DNA of 52,039 nt, taken from NCBI GenBank assembly GCA_947491545.1, contig CANLJX010000006.1:1-52039 (forward strand), given 5' to 3'. The notes beneath the pieces are model-generated. The model worked only from the letters and a program-made list of their open reading frames with translations, ran no database searches and was not told where the DNA came from. Below are positions 8,784 to 18,000 of the stretch, one piece after another. Origin of the DNA: Deltaproteobacteria bacterium. Lineage in GTDB: Bacteria > Bdellovibrionota_C > UBA2361 > OMII01. The position numbers were made by a program, and so were the translations under genes. The number at the start of each line of letters is the position of its first letter. The stretch's first letter is position 1.

Positions 8784-11363
8784 CTACTCGAGCGTTGGAG
8801 CTATCTCCTTGTACTCGAAGACCTCGACAACGTCGCCAATCTTGACGTCGTTGAAGCCCTCAAGCCCGATACCGCACTCGAAGCCGGCCTGGACTTCACG
8901 GACATCATCCTTGAAGCGCTTGAGGCTCGACATCTTCCCTTCGTGAATGACTCGATTGTCGCGAAGCAGCCGCGCGTTCGCGTTCCTGCGCACCAGTCCG
9001 CCGGTGACGTAGCAGCCTGCGATAACGCCAACCTTAGGAATGCTGAAGGTCTCCCGCACCTCAACCCGCCCAAGGCTCGACTCCTGCCGGATCGGATCAA
9101 GCAAGCCAACCATCGCCTTCTTGATATCCTCAAGGAGCTCGTAAATAACGCGGTAGAAGCGAATCTCGACGCCAGACTGCTCTGCGTCCGCCATGGCGCG
9201 CGGCTCTGCGCGCACCCCGAAGCCGACGATTATTGCACGCGATGCGATTGCTAGCTGGATATCGCTCTCGTTGATGCCTCCTACAGCGGAGTGCAGCACT
9301 CGAACCTTTACCTTCTCACCCGACAGCTTCTCAATTGACTCACGAACGGCCTCAACTGAGCCCTGCACGTCCGCCTTGAGGATGACGTTCAGCTCCTGTG
9401 CCGCCTGGCTGCTCGCTCGCTTTGCGAACTCTTCAAGGCTTATTGGGCCAGCCGCAAGCGAGCGCTGCTGCTGCTCCTTGAGCTGAGCACGATTGGAGGA
9501 AACCTCGCGAGCATCCGCCTCGCTCTCCATGACGATGAAATCGTCACCGGACTCCGGCATTCCGTTGAGGCCCGTGATCTCTACCGGCACCGAAGGCCCA
9601 GCAGACTCAAGCTTCTGGCCCTTGTAGTCTGACATCGTTCGCACACGGCCAAATTCGGAGCCGCTCACGAACACGTCGCCAACGCGCAGCGTTCCAGCCT
9701 GAACCAGCACTGTCGCAACAACACCACGCCCGCGATCCTGGCGGCTTTCAATGACCGTTCCCTTAGCGCGGCGATCCGGGTTCGCCTTGAGCTCCTTAAC
9801 TTCTGCCAGGAGCAGCAACCCCTCAAGCAACTCCTTGATTCCGTCTCCCTTGAGCGCGGAGACAGGGAAGAACATCGTGTCACCCCCCCAATCCTCTGGC
9901 TGCAAGCCGTACTCAGCTAGCTGCGTTCGCACCTTGTCCGGGTTGGCGTCTTGCTTATCCATCTTGTTGACCGCAACAACGATCGGAACCTTCGCCGCTT
10001 GGGCGTGGTTAATTGCCTCGCGCGTTTGCGGCATCACTCCGTCATCGGCTGCCACAACGAGCACGACGATGTCAGTAACCTGGGCTCCACGGGCGCGCAT
10101 CGCGGTAAACGCGGCGTGGCCTGGAGTGTCGATAAAGGTGATCTGTTTGCCACCCTCGGTGGTGACGCTGTACGCGCCGATGTGCTGCGTGATCCCTCCG
10201 GCTTCCTTGGCTGCAACCGACGAACTGCGGATCTTGTCGAGCAGCGACGTTTTGCCGTGGTCCACGTGGCCCATGACTGTGACAACTGGCGCCCTTGGCT
10301 TTAGGTCGCCCTCCGACTCTTCAGCCACATCCTGGATGATATCCTGCTCGTTGAATTCAACGTGCTTCACTTCGTATCCGAGCTCGTCAGCAACGATCTG
10401 GGCCGTATCCTTGTCGATGGCGTGGTTGATCGTCGCCAAAACACCGAGGCTCAGGAGCTTGGCTATTACCTCGCCTGACTTGAGGCTCATCTGCTTCGCC
10501 AGCTCGCCAACTGTGATTGTGTCGCCGAGCTCGATGACGCGCTTAGCTACCTTCGGCTTCTCAGCATCACCGCCACGAGACTCATCTGCGTGGCCCCTGC
10601 GGTTCTTTGGCTTCGAACGGCGAACTTCCCGCCCGCCGTAGTCGAGAAGGTCACTGCTGCTGATTTCCCGCTTGCGCCCCTTCTTGAATCCTTTCTTCGG
10701 CTGCCCCTCTTCCTCGTCGATGATGACTGGACGGCCCGGAGCAGCTGCCGGTCCCTTGACTGGGCGTTTTGCCTCTACGGGTTTTACGACAGTGCGCCGC
10801 TGTGGGAGCTCGATCTTTCCGAGAACCTTCGGACCCACGGCAGCTTTGTCACTTACGACGGCGACAGCACCTTCCACAACCTCAGGCGCCGTCTCCTCGA
10901 CCAAAACGATCTCCTCTACAGCCTCACCACCCTCGACAGCAGCGGCCGCCTCGGGTTCGATTGCCTCGACCTCTGCTGCCTCTTCCTCTGGCCCCTGGCT
11001 TAAGTCCCGGGCCGCACCACCATTGTCCGCAGAAGATGCAGCTTCCTGAGCCTGCGCTCGCGACTGCTCCGCATCTAATGAGCGTCGACGGCGAATTACG
11101 TCGCCAGATCGGCGCTCAACAACTGCCTCAGTGGCACCAGTCACCCGATCAACTCGGCGAGTGACCGTCTCAGAGTTGTGACTCTTGGGGGTGCCCATCG
11201 CCGCCCGAATAAGCGCGCGACGAATCGCGTCAGCCTCGTCAGCATCGAGCGAGTGAGAGTGAGAGCTCTTTCCTTTGAAGCCAAGCTCTTGGACCTTCGA
11301 GAGGATAACTTTGTTCTCTACAGCCAGCTCTTTTGCTAATTCGTGAATTCGTATCTTTGACAT
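8784..11363 (-). CDS. infB: Translation initiation factor IF-2
   Basis: IF-2 is the GTPase that brings fMet-tRNA to the 30S subunit and promotes subunit joining. At 859 aa it has the N-terminal IF2_N helix ([18 protein letters not shown]), then a long acidic, Ala/Glu-rich low-complexity linker (about residues 95-240) and a basic patch. The G domain follows: [20 protein letters not shown] near residue 360, [17 protein letters not shown] and NKMDK. Domains II, III and IV with the fMet-tRNA-binding C-terminus complete it. All GTPase motifs look intact. It lies between ylxR and rbfA. Confidence 0.97.
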   Translation of the reverse strand: MSKIRIHELAKELAVENKVILSKVQELGFKGKSSHSHSLDADEADAIRRALIRAAMGTPKSHNSETVTRRVDRVTGATEAVVERRSGDVIRRRRSLDAEQSRAQAQEAASSADNGGAARDLSQGPEEEAAEVEAIEPEAAAAVEGGEAVEEIVLVEETAPEVVEGAVAVVSDKAAVGPKVLGKIELPQRRTVVKPVEAKRPVKGPAAAPGRPVIIDEEEGQPKKGFKKGRKREISSSDLLDYGGREVRRSKPKNRRGHADESRGGDAEKPKVAKRVIELGDTITVGELAKQMSLKSGEVIAKLLSLGVLATINHAIDKDTAQIVADELGYEVKHVEFNEQDIIQDVAEESEGDLKPRAPVVTVMGHVDHGKTSLLDKIRSSSVAAKEAGGITQHIGAYSVTTEGGKQITFIDTPGHAAFTAMRARGAQVTDIVVLVVAADDGVMPQTREAINHAQAAKVPIVVAVNKMDKQDANPDKVRTQLAEYGLQPEDWGGDTMFFPVSALKGDGIKELLEGLLLLAEVKELKANPDRRAKGTVIESRQDRGRGVVATVLVQAGTLRVGDVFVSGSEFGRVRTMSDYKGQKLESAGPSVPVEITGLNGMPESGDDFIVMESEADAREVSSNRAQLKEQQQRSLAAGPISLEEFAKRASSQAAQELNVILKADVQGSVEAVRESIEKLSGEKVKVRVLHSAVGGINESDIQLAIASRAIIVGFGVRAEPRAMADAEQSGVEIRFYRVIYELLEDIKKAMVGLLDPIRQESSLGRVEVRETFSIPKVGVIAGCYVTGGLVRRNANARLLRDNRVIHEGKMSSLKRFKDDVREVQAGFECGIGLEGFNDVKIGDVVEVFEYKEIAPTLE

Positions 11364-11465
11364 GTGTTTCTTGCTCTATCTGAGCTTACCTTTCGCCGTT
11401 ACCGGCTCTCTGTACCACTAGGCGATTCGCCTAAAACTACTTCCTTGCAAACTCTCAAGCGCCAC

Positions 11466-11807
11466 TCAGCGCTTTCTGCCTAGACCAAACCGCCCTAACG
11501 GCTTCGTCTCGGCGGCGGTCGTCTCGACTGCCAGCTCACCTCGGAGCTCGCCCATCAAGTCGTGTGCAGCACGCCGCAAATCTTCGGCGCGCACTGCCCC
11601 CGGCTCCGCCCGCAGGGCCCTCTCCCATCTCCCCGGCTGCGCCATCTTGCTCGCGCAACCGATGGAACGGTGCACGTAGCCGCCTCTGCCTGGGAGATCC
11701 TGGTTGAGATCCAAAACAAGTGCGCCATCGCGCAAAACCACCCGAACAAGGGATCCCTTGGTGCCTTTCGCGCGGCATACAAGACACGTGCGCTCCTGGC
11801 CGGCCAA
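11466..11807 (-). CDS. ylxR: YlxR family RNA-binding protein (DUF448)
   Basis: YlxR proteins are small nucleic-acid-binding proteins normally found between nusA and infB, exactly as here. The 113-aa protein shows the family start RTCLVCRAKGTKGSLVRVV (the R-x-C-x-x-C-R motif), then LPGRGGYVHRSIGCASK, the G-R-G-A/G-Y signature. The C-terminal 40 residues are Ala/Glu-rich and not conserved. In some bacteria YlxR modulates RNase P or ribosome-related expression; here that is only inference. Confidence 0.9.
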   Translation of the reverse strand: MAGQERTCLVCRAKGTKGSLVRVVLRDGALVLDLNQDLPGRGGYVHRSIGCASKMAQPGRWERALRAEPGAVRAEDLRRAAHDLMGELRGELAVETTAAETKPLGRFGLGRKR

Positions 11808-11852
11808 GCTCTCCCCCTTTTCCAGGCTTCTAAACCTAGAGACCCACGAAAC

Positions 11853-13349
11853 CTAGATACTCGGAGCTGGGCGAACGCTCCCCGTTCGCAAGAAGTTCTC
11901 TACCGCCGCACGGATCTGCGCGATGTCGCCCTCCTCGATACCACTCACCTGCTTCAAAGCCTCATCGTCAGCCTCAACGACTGCCTGAATCGTCTTGAAT
12001 CCTGCTCCAACTAACATCTCTCGGATATCCGCCGGGATCGGCAGGCGCTCAAGGTCCGAAATCGCATCGCCACCAACTTCTGCGACCTGGTCGAGCAGGT
12101 CACCCATCTTCTCTGCGTAGTCCTTCGCTGAACGGTGGATTTCCGAAGCCTGGTCCTGGCTCAGCCCCTCTACTTCGAACAGCTCCTCAAGTGCCGCATC
12201 AGCAACTTCGCGAACACTGCGGTAGCCGTGCTGGAATAGAAGCTCTGCGTGCATGAAGTCTATGTTCGGGATGGAACTGAGGGCTGCACGCGCGCGGCGA
12301 GCCTCTTCCTCAGCAACAGAAACGCTTCGCACGTCGAGACGCCATCCTGTCAGCTTGCTCGCAAGCTTGACGTTCTGGCCACGTCGGCCGATCGCGAGCG
12401 AGAGCTGGTCGTCCGGAACGATGACCTCCATCGAGTGCTGGTCCTCGTCGACGACGACGCGGCTAACTTCGGCCGGCGAGAGAGCACGCGCAACGAACGA
12501 CGGCTCATCTGGGGTCCAGGTGATTATGTCGATGCGCTCTCCACGCAGCTCCTGAACAACTGCCTGCACACGGGAACCCTTAATTCCGACGCACGCTCCG
12601 ACTGGATCAACGCTCGGGTCGCTCGAACTGACGGCGATCTTGGCACGCTCGCCCGGCTCGCGGGCAACAGCCTTGAGCTCAATGACACGATCAGCGATCT
12701 CTGGCACCTCGAGCTCAAAGAGCTTCTTGAGAAGATCCGGATGGCTGCGAGTGAGTACGATCTGCGGACCTCGAGCTGAGCGGTCTACATCGAGGATCAT
12801 TCCACGCAGGCGATCTCCAGGGCGGTAACGCTCTCGAGAGATCTGCTCACGCTTCGGGAGGATGGCCTCAGTGCGACCAAGGTTGACTATGATGTTGCCG
12901 CGCTCAAGCCGGAGCACGATGCCGTTGATGAGGTCGCCCTTGGAGTCCTTGTATTCCTCGTAGATAACTCCGCGCTCGGCATCACGCACCTTTTGCATGA
13001 TAACCTGCTTGGCAGTCTGCGCGGCGATTCGGCCGAGCACCTCTGTGTCGAGCTTTTTTCCGAGCTCGTCGCCGACCATGGCGTCAGGGTCAACTGTCTC
13101 GCGAGCCTCTGCGGTCGAGATCTGCGTGTCAGGATCTTCGACGTTGTCGACGACAACCTTGAACTGCACGACCTCAATCTCGCCTGTCTCCTCGTTGAAC
13201 TTCGTCTCAAGGTTCAGGCTGTGACCGAAGTGCTTGCGCGCCGCCGAGAGCATCGCGGACTCAACCGCCTCGATAAGCACCTGCTTATCGATGCCTTTGT
13301 CGCGGCCCATCTGGCTCAGAATCGCGTTCAAGTCAAAGTTTGCTGACAT
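11853..13349 (-). CDS. nusA: Transcription termination/antitermination protein NusA
   Basis: NusA binds RNA polymerase and nascent RNA and tunes pausing, termination and antitermination. At 498 aa the domains run in order. First comes the N-terminal RNAP-binding domain (LNAILSQMGRDKGIDKQVL), then S1 (GIVLRLERGNIIVNLGRTEA). The two KH domains follow, with SVDPVGACVGIKGSRVQAVV and LSLAIGRRGQNVKLASKLTGW. Last is a C-terminal pair of acidic helix-hairpin-helix repeats like those of proteobacterial NusA (EVEGLSQDQASEIHRSAKDY). It is the second gene after rimP and precedes ylxR-infB. Confidence 0.97.
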   Translation of the reverse strand: MSANFDLNAILSQMGRDKGIDKQVLIEAVESAMLSAARKHFGHSLNLETKFNEETGEIEVVQFKVVVDNVEDPDTQISTAEARETVDPDAMVGDELGKKLDTEVLGRIAAQTAKQVIMQKVRDAERGVIYEEYKDSKGDLINGIVLRLERGNIIVNLGRTEAILPKREQISRERYRPGDRLRGMILDVDRSARGPQIVLTRSHPDLLKKLFELEVPEIADRVIELKAVAREPGERAKIAVSSSDPSVDPVGACVGIKGSRVQAVVQELRGERIDIITWTPDEPSFVARALSPAEVSRVVVDEDQHSMEVIVPDDQLSLAIGRRGQNVKLASKLTGWRLDVRSVSVAEEEARRARAALSSIPNIDFMHAELLFQHGYRSVREVADAALEELFEVEGLSQDQASEIHRSAKDYAEKMGDLLDQVAEVGGDAISDLERLPIPADIREMLVGAGFKTIQAVVEADDEALKQVSGIEEGDIAQIRAAVENFLRTGSVRPAPSI

Positions 13350-13411
13350 AGCATTACCTCATCTTTTTCTCTCGCTACGGGGCTTCTTTCTCCTCGCGCC
13401 CCGAAGCTTAC

Positions 13412-13963
13412 CTAAAACTTAAAGTCCACTCGGGCGTCCTTAACGTCCCGCAGGCTCAAATTCACCACTTCGTCCCGCTCATCAGTCTCAAGTCGCAGCG
13501 CCTCGCCGTCGACAGCGGCGAGAATCCCCGTCGCAACTCGATACGAGCCGCTCGGCTCGCGGAACTTCAGCCGAACCCGCTCTCCAACAGCGCCCCCGAA
13601 ATGCTCCGCACGGCGAAGCCTTCGGTTGATGCCGGGACTCGACACCTCAAGCAGGCACCCCTCAGGGATCAGGCCCTCCTGCTCATCGACATCGAGGATC
13701 CGCTTCGCAACGCGTGTGCAATCCTCAAACGACACTCCCGTCCTGCGAGGATGCTCTTCATCGCCCTCTGCTTGCGGCTCTTCAACTGGTGCCGGCTCAG
13801 CTCCCTTTGGGCGGTAGATGTACACCCGCAAGATCCCGCCGTGTCCGCTCTCGCCACCACCTGGAAGGTCCATGTCGAAAAGCGTTACCCCCTCTTCGGC
13901 GGCTATCTTGCTGATAGCCTCCCAGAGGGAACCGGAGACCGGATTGAGGGCGCCAACTGCCAT
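13412..13963 (-). CDS. rimP: Ribosome maturation factor RimP
   Basis: RimP is needed for 30S subunit maturation and is typically the first gene of the nusA-infB operon. I choose the internal ATG (MAVGALNPVSGSLWEAISK), giving 183 aa, because the family starts just before SLWEAISKIAAEEGVTLFDMDLPG; the 281-aa ORF-track start adds 98 residues unlike RimP. LLEVSSPGINRRLRRAEHF is the diagnostic family motif. It carries a small insertion of about 20 residues rich in Glu and Pro (KGAEPAPVEEPQAEGDEEHP). Confidence 0.93.
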   Translation of the reverse strand: MAVGALNPVSGSLWEAISKIAAEEGVTLFDMDLPGGGESGHGGILRVYIYRPKGAEPAPVEEPQAEGDEEHPRRTGVSFEDCTRVAKRILDVDEQEGLIPEGCLLEVSSPGINRRLRRAEHFGGAVGERVRLKFREPSGSYRVATGILAAVDGEALRLETDERDEVVNLSLRDVKDARVDFKF

Positions 13964-14278
13964 ACGGAATCTTCTACTGCTCCTGCACCTCCAGCCCTCT
14001 GCCTCAGCAATCGCGCCGCAAGCATTTAGGACTACCCCCAACAACTTATCTGTCTCAACGCCGGACTCTGGACGAAACCCATGCGTTGCCACCGATAGCG
14101 TGACCCTGAGAAACCACTCGTTATCAGGATAACGTTGCAGCCACAGGAACTGCGGCTGCCCAGCAGGGGATCCCACTGGAGTCGAGGGAGGGTACCATAA
14201 TGAAAGCGCAGCTTCAACTCCGCCCCCTGCACGCCGAAGGTGCCCTAAGCAGCCCAAATGATTGAATGGAAGCGCCCT
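13964..14278 (-). promoter_or_regulatory. Long structured 5' leader of the rimP-nusA-infB operon
   Basis: This 315-bp stretch between rimP and the CBM9-like gene has no convincing gene. It holds a perfect dyad CGTTATC-AG-GATAACG at 14119-14134 and, 2 bp further, a 10-bp hairpin (GCAGCCACAG/GAA/CTGCGGCTGC, one mismatch) at 14137-14159. A candidate promoter lies just beyond. RimP-NusA operons are known to be autoregulated in some bacteria, so a leader role is reasonable but inferred. Confidence 0.45.
14189..14217 (-). promoter_or_regulatory. Candidate sigma-70-type promoter for rimP operon
   Basis: On the minus strand TTGAAG and TACCCT are separated by 17 bp. The -35 matches 4 of 6 consensus bases and the -10 only 3 of 6. 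It would give a leader of about 220 nt before the rimP ATG at 13963. Confidence 0.35.
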
Positions 14279-14869
14279 TTAGGCTAGCGCATGGAACCGC
14301 ACGGGCATGAAAGCCTTGGGGTGATGGAAGTCGGGTTCAACCCCAGAAACTGGGCACGATGAGATGAAAACTCTCTGCGGTTTATGCGAGATGCCGGACA
14401 CGTGAACTGTTGAGCTCTCCGAGAGCTCCACCGCAAGACAAGAAAGTTCCACCCCAAGCACCACTCTCCACTGTCCCTCGCCCAACTCCACCCGAATGAC
14501 GGGCTCCCGCAGTTCCGGGATGGTGGTCTCGCGGGTCCTGTAGGAACTAAGGACAACGGTCCACCACGCACCTCCTGGACTGACATTGAACTCCTGGTAG
14601 CGCCCGGAGCTCTCCTTGATGAAGATCTCTGCAACGTCCCGTTCCCACAGCCCCTCAATGAAATCGCCACTCGAATGCTGCGGTTCGTACTCCGTGCCGC
14701 CTGACAAGGAAGCCACAAACCAGAACCGCTTGGGATCTCGCACAATCGCCCACTGCAGCGGTTGCGGAAGCGCCTGCCCGTTCCAGCCCATCGCGACTGA
14801 CTGAAACGGCAGATGATTAAGCTGTTCGAGAGAGACATGTGTAGGGGACTCAAAGATCGTAACGGTCAC
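14279..14869 (-). CDS. CBM9-like carbohydrate-binding domain protein
   Basis: The 196-aa protein fits the DOMON/CBM9-like beta-sandwich family found in uncharacterised sugar-related proteins. The pattern is LWERDVAEIFI, then YQEFNVSPGGAWW, and the C-terminal PDFHHPKAFMPVRF. There is no signal peptide, so it appears cytosolic. It overlaps the upstream glycosidase gene by 4 bp (ATGA), so the two products are probably made together and may act on the same polysaccharide. The ligand is not known. Confidence 0.7.
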   Translation of the reverse strand: MTVTIFESPTHVSLEQLNHLPFQSVAMGWNGQALPQPLQWAIVRDPKRFWFVASLSGGTEYEPQHSSGDFIEGLWERDVAEIFIKESSGRYQEFNVSPGGAWWTVVLSSYRTRETTIPELREPVIRVELGEGQWRVVLGVELSCLAVELSESSTVHVSGISHKPQRVFISSCPVSGVEPDFHHPKAFMPVRFHALA

Positions 14870-16584
14870 GCCGAACCTCGCGGGCTCGGCCGCACGACCT
14901 CTTCGAGGATGCGCGCTTCGCGCAGGTAGGCATCAACGAGAAGCATTGCGTCTTGAGCTCGCTCAAAAGCCAGGCCGAGGGCCGCCTGCGCCATCAGCAG
15001 CGGAGAGTTGTGGTTGGCTAACCAGGACTCTCTGCGTGAATCCCAGGCGAAAGCCTCCGGAAGAATTCCGCGCGGAATCGTGAAGCTGCGCCCCTTGCCA
15101 GCCACATTAAGCACCGACACCGCAGGCGTAATAAACGAAAGGGATCGCTTGAGGTGCCGATCAGCGTACACGTAAGACTCTATCTCTCGGGCGCCTGACT
15201 CGACGAAGCGTCGGTAGAAGTAGGCCGCCAGGAGCGGGTCGAAGAGACTCCACTCGGCAGGGCGCATAGCATTCGAGCGCGTCGCGAATTCCCCCTTATC
15301 CTCGGGATTCCGGTTGTGATGGTAATCCTGTCCCACGTACCGGTCAGGCCCCTCGAATGCATCTCGCTCCCAGCGGCGGAATCCCGCCTCGCCCATGTTG
15401 CGATACACTGTGCGCAAGATCGTGTTCTGCCTCTCTATCGAGAGACCGCAATCAAACGGGTAGAGCAGCAGCAGCATCGCCGAGTCAACAGGTCGGCGGT
15501 CGCATTCAGTCGCGAGACCCTCGGTGGGGATTCGGTGGTGCACCGTCTCAAGGCAGCGCCCAAGCGTCTCCTCAACCTGCGCGCGGAAGGTACGTGGATC
15601 CTGGCGACCGTTGTACTCAACCGGCAAACACCCCCACCCTTCCCTCTCGTGAAATTCAACCGCCTCTCGCAGCGCCGCGACGACGATTCCAACCGACGTC
15701 GCTCGTCTCCACTCACGAATATCCTCCCAGGGGCCGTAGTCGAGCGTGTCGTGAACCCCGGCTCCGTAGAACATCTTCAGGGCTGCCGGCAGGATGGAGT
15801 CCGTTGAAGAGAGATCGGGATCCAGCAGCCGGAGATTGAAGTGTCCGCCGCCTGACTGTTCCCCGTTCTTCGCCGCGTTGTTTGCGAAGCGGTACGGCGC
15901 CCAGACCATAGCGCCGAGCGCGTCGAGCTGCTGGTGCCCCCAATCGTGGTTACAGAAGCCTATCTCCCCGCCGGCACCGATTGAAAACTTGATGTGGGGC
16001 CCATCGTTTCCTTCGATGAAGCGTTTGCGGCGCTCCTCCATCGGCCCCCAGTGGAACTGCAGGATCTTTCCGCGGTGGTGCTCACTGCCCGCGAAGTTCC
16101 AGAGGTTCTTCACTATCTGCTCGGCTTTGTCCGAGAACCCCGCCCGGTTTAGCGCTGCTGCAGTGATGATGCTGTCTCGCGCCCACATGTTTCGTGAGTA
16201 GTCCTCAGCGTGGCCTGAGCCCTCGTAATGAAGAAGATGATTCTGTACCGCTGCGCTGATCGCCCCAGTCTTAAATCCAATCAGCGAGAGATCGAGCATC
16301 GGATGGGCCAGGATCTGGTGGAGGTCGCTGATATTGAGCGGCCTGCTCTTGCGGATAAACCGCTCGAAGGGATGACCAGCTGCGAGCTGCTCACTTATCG
16401 GCACAGACTTTAGGGCCGGCAGCCCACACTCGTGAAATGGCTTGAACGCTTGTGGGGAGAAGATGCGCAGCGGCTGAACGACATCTGTGTTCTGGGGCTT
16501 CAGCAACCCTTTGGCCAAGTCGCAGTGCCACTGGGAATCGGAAACGGCTGCGGATAACCTTCGAGCAATCTCTAGCTGGGTCAT
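14866..16584 (-). CDS. GH15 / phosphorylase-kinase-like alpha,alpha-toroid glycosidase
   Basis: The 572-aa protein resembles the glucoamylase-type (GH15) and phosphorylase b kinase alpha/beta fold. YSRNMWARDSIITAAALNRAG reads as the first substrate-pocket helix, and DYGPWEDIREWRRATSVGIVVAALREA matches the W-E-x-x-x ... S-V-G motif carrying a possible general acid. It has no signal peptide. I take ATG 16584 (MTQLEIARRL), with GGAGG 11 nt upstream, rather than the TTG at 16602. Its overlap with a CBM9-like gene suggests intracellular glucan or glycoside turnover. The exact activity (hydrolase or regulatory) cannot be read. Confidence 0.65.
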   Translation of the reverse strand: MTQLEIARRLSAAVSDSQWHCDLAKGLLKPQNTDVVQPLRIFSPQAFKPFHECGLPALKSVPISEQLAAGHPFERFIRKSRPLNISDLHQILAHPMLDLSLIGFKTGAISAAVQNHLLHYEGSGHAEDYSRNMWARDSIITAAALNRAGFSDKAEQIVKNLWNFAGSEHHRGKILQFHWGPMEERRKRFIEGNDGPHIKFSIGAGGEIGFCNHDWGHQQLDALGAMVWAPYRFANNAAKNGEQSGGGHFNLRLLDPDLSSTDSILPAALKMFYGAGVHDTLDYGPWEDIREWRRATSVGIVVAALREAVEFHEREGWGCLPVEYNGRQDPRTFRAQVEETLGRCLETVHHRIPTEGLATECDRRPVDSAMLLLLYPFDCGLSIERQNTILRTVYRNMGEAGFRRWERDAFEGPDRYVGQDYHHNRNPEDKGEFATRSNAMRPAEWSLFDPLLAAYFYRRFVESGAREIESYVYADRHLKRSLSFITPAVSVLNVAGKGRSFTIPRGILPEAFAWDSRRESWLANHNSPLLMAQAALGLAFERAQDAMLLVDAYLREARILEEVVRPSPRGSA

Positions 16585-16913
16585 GCAAAAACCAACCTCC
16601 AACCAATTCCAACAGGAACCTCAGGTTAGCCATTGGTTAGCTTCCCACAAAGGGGGAATTATGCGAGGAGCGAGCAACTAGCATTTCTGCCAGGACTTTT
16701 TCTGCTGATTAAGGCTCCACTGTGCCCTCAAATGATTGCCAAAAAGTGCATTCCGGTATTTGGACCCTGTTAAAACCCTGATCTCTCTGCTAGTTTCCGA
16801 ACGATGTTCTCCTTCTAAGGCTGTCCCGGCCTCACTCCGCCCACTGGGCGAGCGACGCGGGGAAAGGCGTTTTGACCAGAAGGTTTTCTTTTTAGGTCGA
16901 AAGGAGGTCTGCC
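16585..16913. other. Divergent intergenic region without a gene
   Basis: This 329-bp stretch separates the glycosidase (-) from the zinc-ribbon gene (+), so it should hold both promoters. I see no convincing -35/-10 pair. Visible structure is a direct repeat GGTTAGC near 16623-16640, a dyad CGCCCA-C-TGGGCG at 16838-16850, and a GACC...GGTC arm pair just before the AAGGAGG site of the downstream gene. ORF-track calls here (16678-17403 minus) look like shadows. Confidence 0.4.
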
Positions 16914-17369
16914 ATGCGGAGCGTTTCGCGCTTTCGCTTAGCGAGCGTCCGTTGTTGCCCGGTGTGCCGAGATGCAGTGAGTTTGCAGGATGAGTGTTGC
17001 TCACCTGACTGCTCAGAGCGGCTCGAAGATGCAAGGAGCAGCATCGGCTGGATTCGTGTAAAGACCACGGACCTGCGCGCTGATTTATACGAGCTTGAGG
17101 AAAACCTCGGGCGAGTTCAGCTGAAATTAGAGAAGCTCGAGCGGCTGTTAGCTCGGCTTGATAGCGGATGGTGGCGAGCCGTCTACGCAGGAGTATTCGC
17201 CAAAGCGAACCTGATTGGACCCTTGGCGCTGCGTGCCCAAAAGCGCCTAAAGCGCCTTGGAAAGCTTCTCCGTCCGCTAGACAAACGATGGAAGGTTCTG
17301 AAACCGAAGGTTGCTGACTCTGAGAGGGAACTCGAGGAGCTTGAGACAATCCTGCGGCAATCTTGTTAA
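16914..17369 (+). CDS. Small zinc-ribbon plus coiled-coil protein of unknown function
   Basis: The 151-aa product starts with a Cys cluster that looks like a treble-clef or zinc ribbon (CPVC at residues 15-18, CSPDC at 29-33). It is followed by a heptad-like coiled coil (LRADLYELEENLGRVQLKLEKLERLL), a weakly hydrophobic middle (WWRAVYAGVFAKANLIGPLAL), a basic patch (RAQKRLKRLGKLLRPL) and a second helix. AAAGGAGG 6 nt before the ATG is one of the strongest ribosome sites in the window, which decides the strand against the 241-aa antisense ORF. I do not recognise a named family. Confidence 0.65.
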   Translation: MRSVSRFRLASVRCCPVCRDAVSLQDECCSPDCSERLEDARSSIGWIRVKTTDLRADLYELEENLGRVQLKLEKLERLLARLDSGWWRAVYAGVFAKANLIGPLALRAQKRLKRLGKLLRPLDKRWKVLKPKVADSERELEELETILRQSC

Positions 17370-17410
17370 CCGTGAGGAGGAGGTGGCGCAATCCATTCCT
17401 CACGGAATGG
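17370..17410 (+). promoter_or_regulatory. Two mutually exclusive hairpins (attenuator-like)
   Basis: CCGTGAGGA (17370-17378) pairs perfectly with TCCTCACGG (17397-17405). CCATTCC (17393-17399) also pairs perfectly with GGAATGG (17404-17410). The two stems share bases, so only one can form. The element begins right after the stop codon of the zinc-ribbon gene and lies in the 181-bp leader of the host-attachment gene; a further GCCGG-CA-CCGGC hairpin follows at 17448-17459. No T-run follows, so a translational or processing switch is more likely than termination. Confidence 0.45.
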
Positions 17411-17550
17411 TCATTACGTCACCCTCACTTTTACCGCGCAACCCGTCGCCGGCACCGGCTACGGACCCGAACACCCCACGCACCCACTGACCAAGATCAG
17501 CGACGATGTAGGGCTCCCCAGGGCACAGTAGCTGTTTTCTCGGGAGGCGT

Positions 17551-17997
17551 ATGCCAAAGACATGGATCCTCGTAGCCAGCCGCGACCAAGCCCGCATCTT
17601 CGTTCGTGAAGGCTTAGGAAAGCTCTCGCTGCGCTGGGACGTTGGCAACCCGGCCGGTCGCCTAAAAAATCAGGATATTGAGAGCGACCGGCACGGCGCC
17701 AGCACTGACAACCGTATGCGCGCCCAGCAAAGCTACAGCACGGAGGAAGAAGCCCGTGACCGTCTGCTGAAGAACTTCTACCGCGATACGCTGGCATCCG
17801 TAGAGCGAGACTATATGAAGGAAGGCGGCGACCGCCTCGTGATCGCTGCAGAGCCTCGGCTGCTCGGTATCATTCGCGAACTCTTGCCGCTGCATCTGCA
17901 ACGCGCGCTCTCACAAGAGATCCCCAAAGACCTATGGCACGAGCAAGCTAGGGAGATCGAAGCTCGCCTGACTGTGTCGCCCGTGAAGGGGCCGTAG
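17551..17997 (+). CDS. Host attachment family protein (baeRF-like)
   Basis: The 148-aa product matches the short host-attachment family (PF10116), which is related to the archaeo-eukaryotic release-factor domain. The signs are WILVASRDQARIFVREG at the N-terminus, the ESDRHG segment in the middle, and DRLVIAAEPRLLGIIRELLPLHL followed by a dedicated C-terminal KDLWHEQAREIEARL. Members were named for a role in Agrobacterium attachment, but a ribosome- or RNA-linked role has been proposed from the fold. GGGAGG lies 5 nt before the ATG. It is preceded by a structured leader. Confidence 0.85.
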   Translation: MPKTWILVASRDQARIFVREGLGKLSLRWDVGNPAGRLKNQDIESDRHGASTDNRMRAQQSYSTEEEARDRLLKNFYRDTLASVERDYMKEGGDRLVIAAEPRLLGIIRELLPLHLQRALSQEIPKDLWHEQAREIEARLTVSPVKGP

Positions 17998-18000
17998 CGG

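Noticed and set aside
13412-14257. Extended RimP with 98 extra N-terminal residues
   Set aside because: The extension crosses the candidate promoter and hairpins and does not resemble the family; the internal ATG gives a family-like start.
16678-17403. 241-aa minus ORF
   Set aside because: Antisense to the zinc-ribbon gene, which has a strong ribosome site; peptide is Ser/Arg-rich as expected for a shadow frame.
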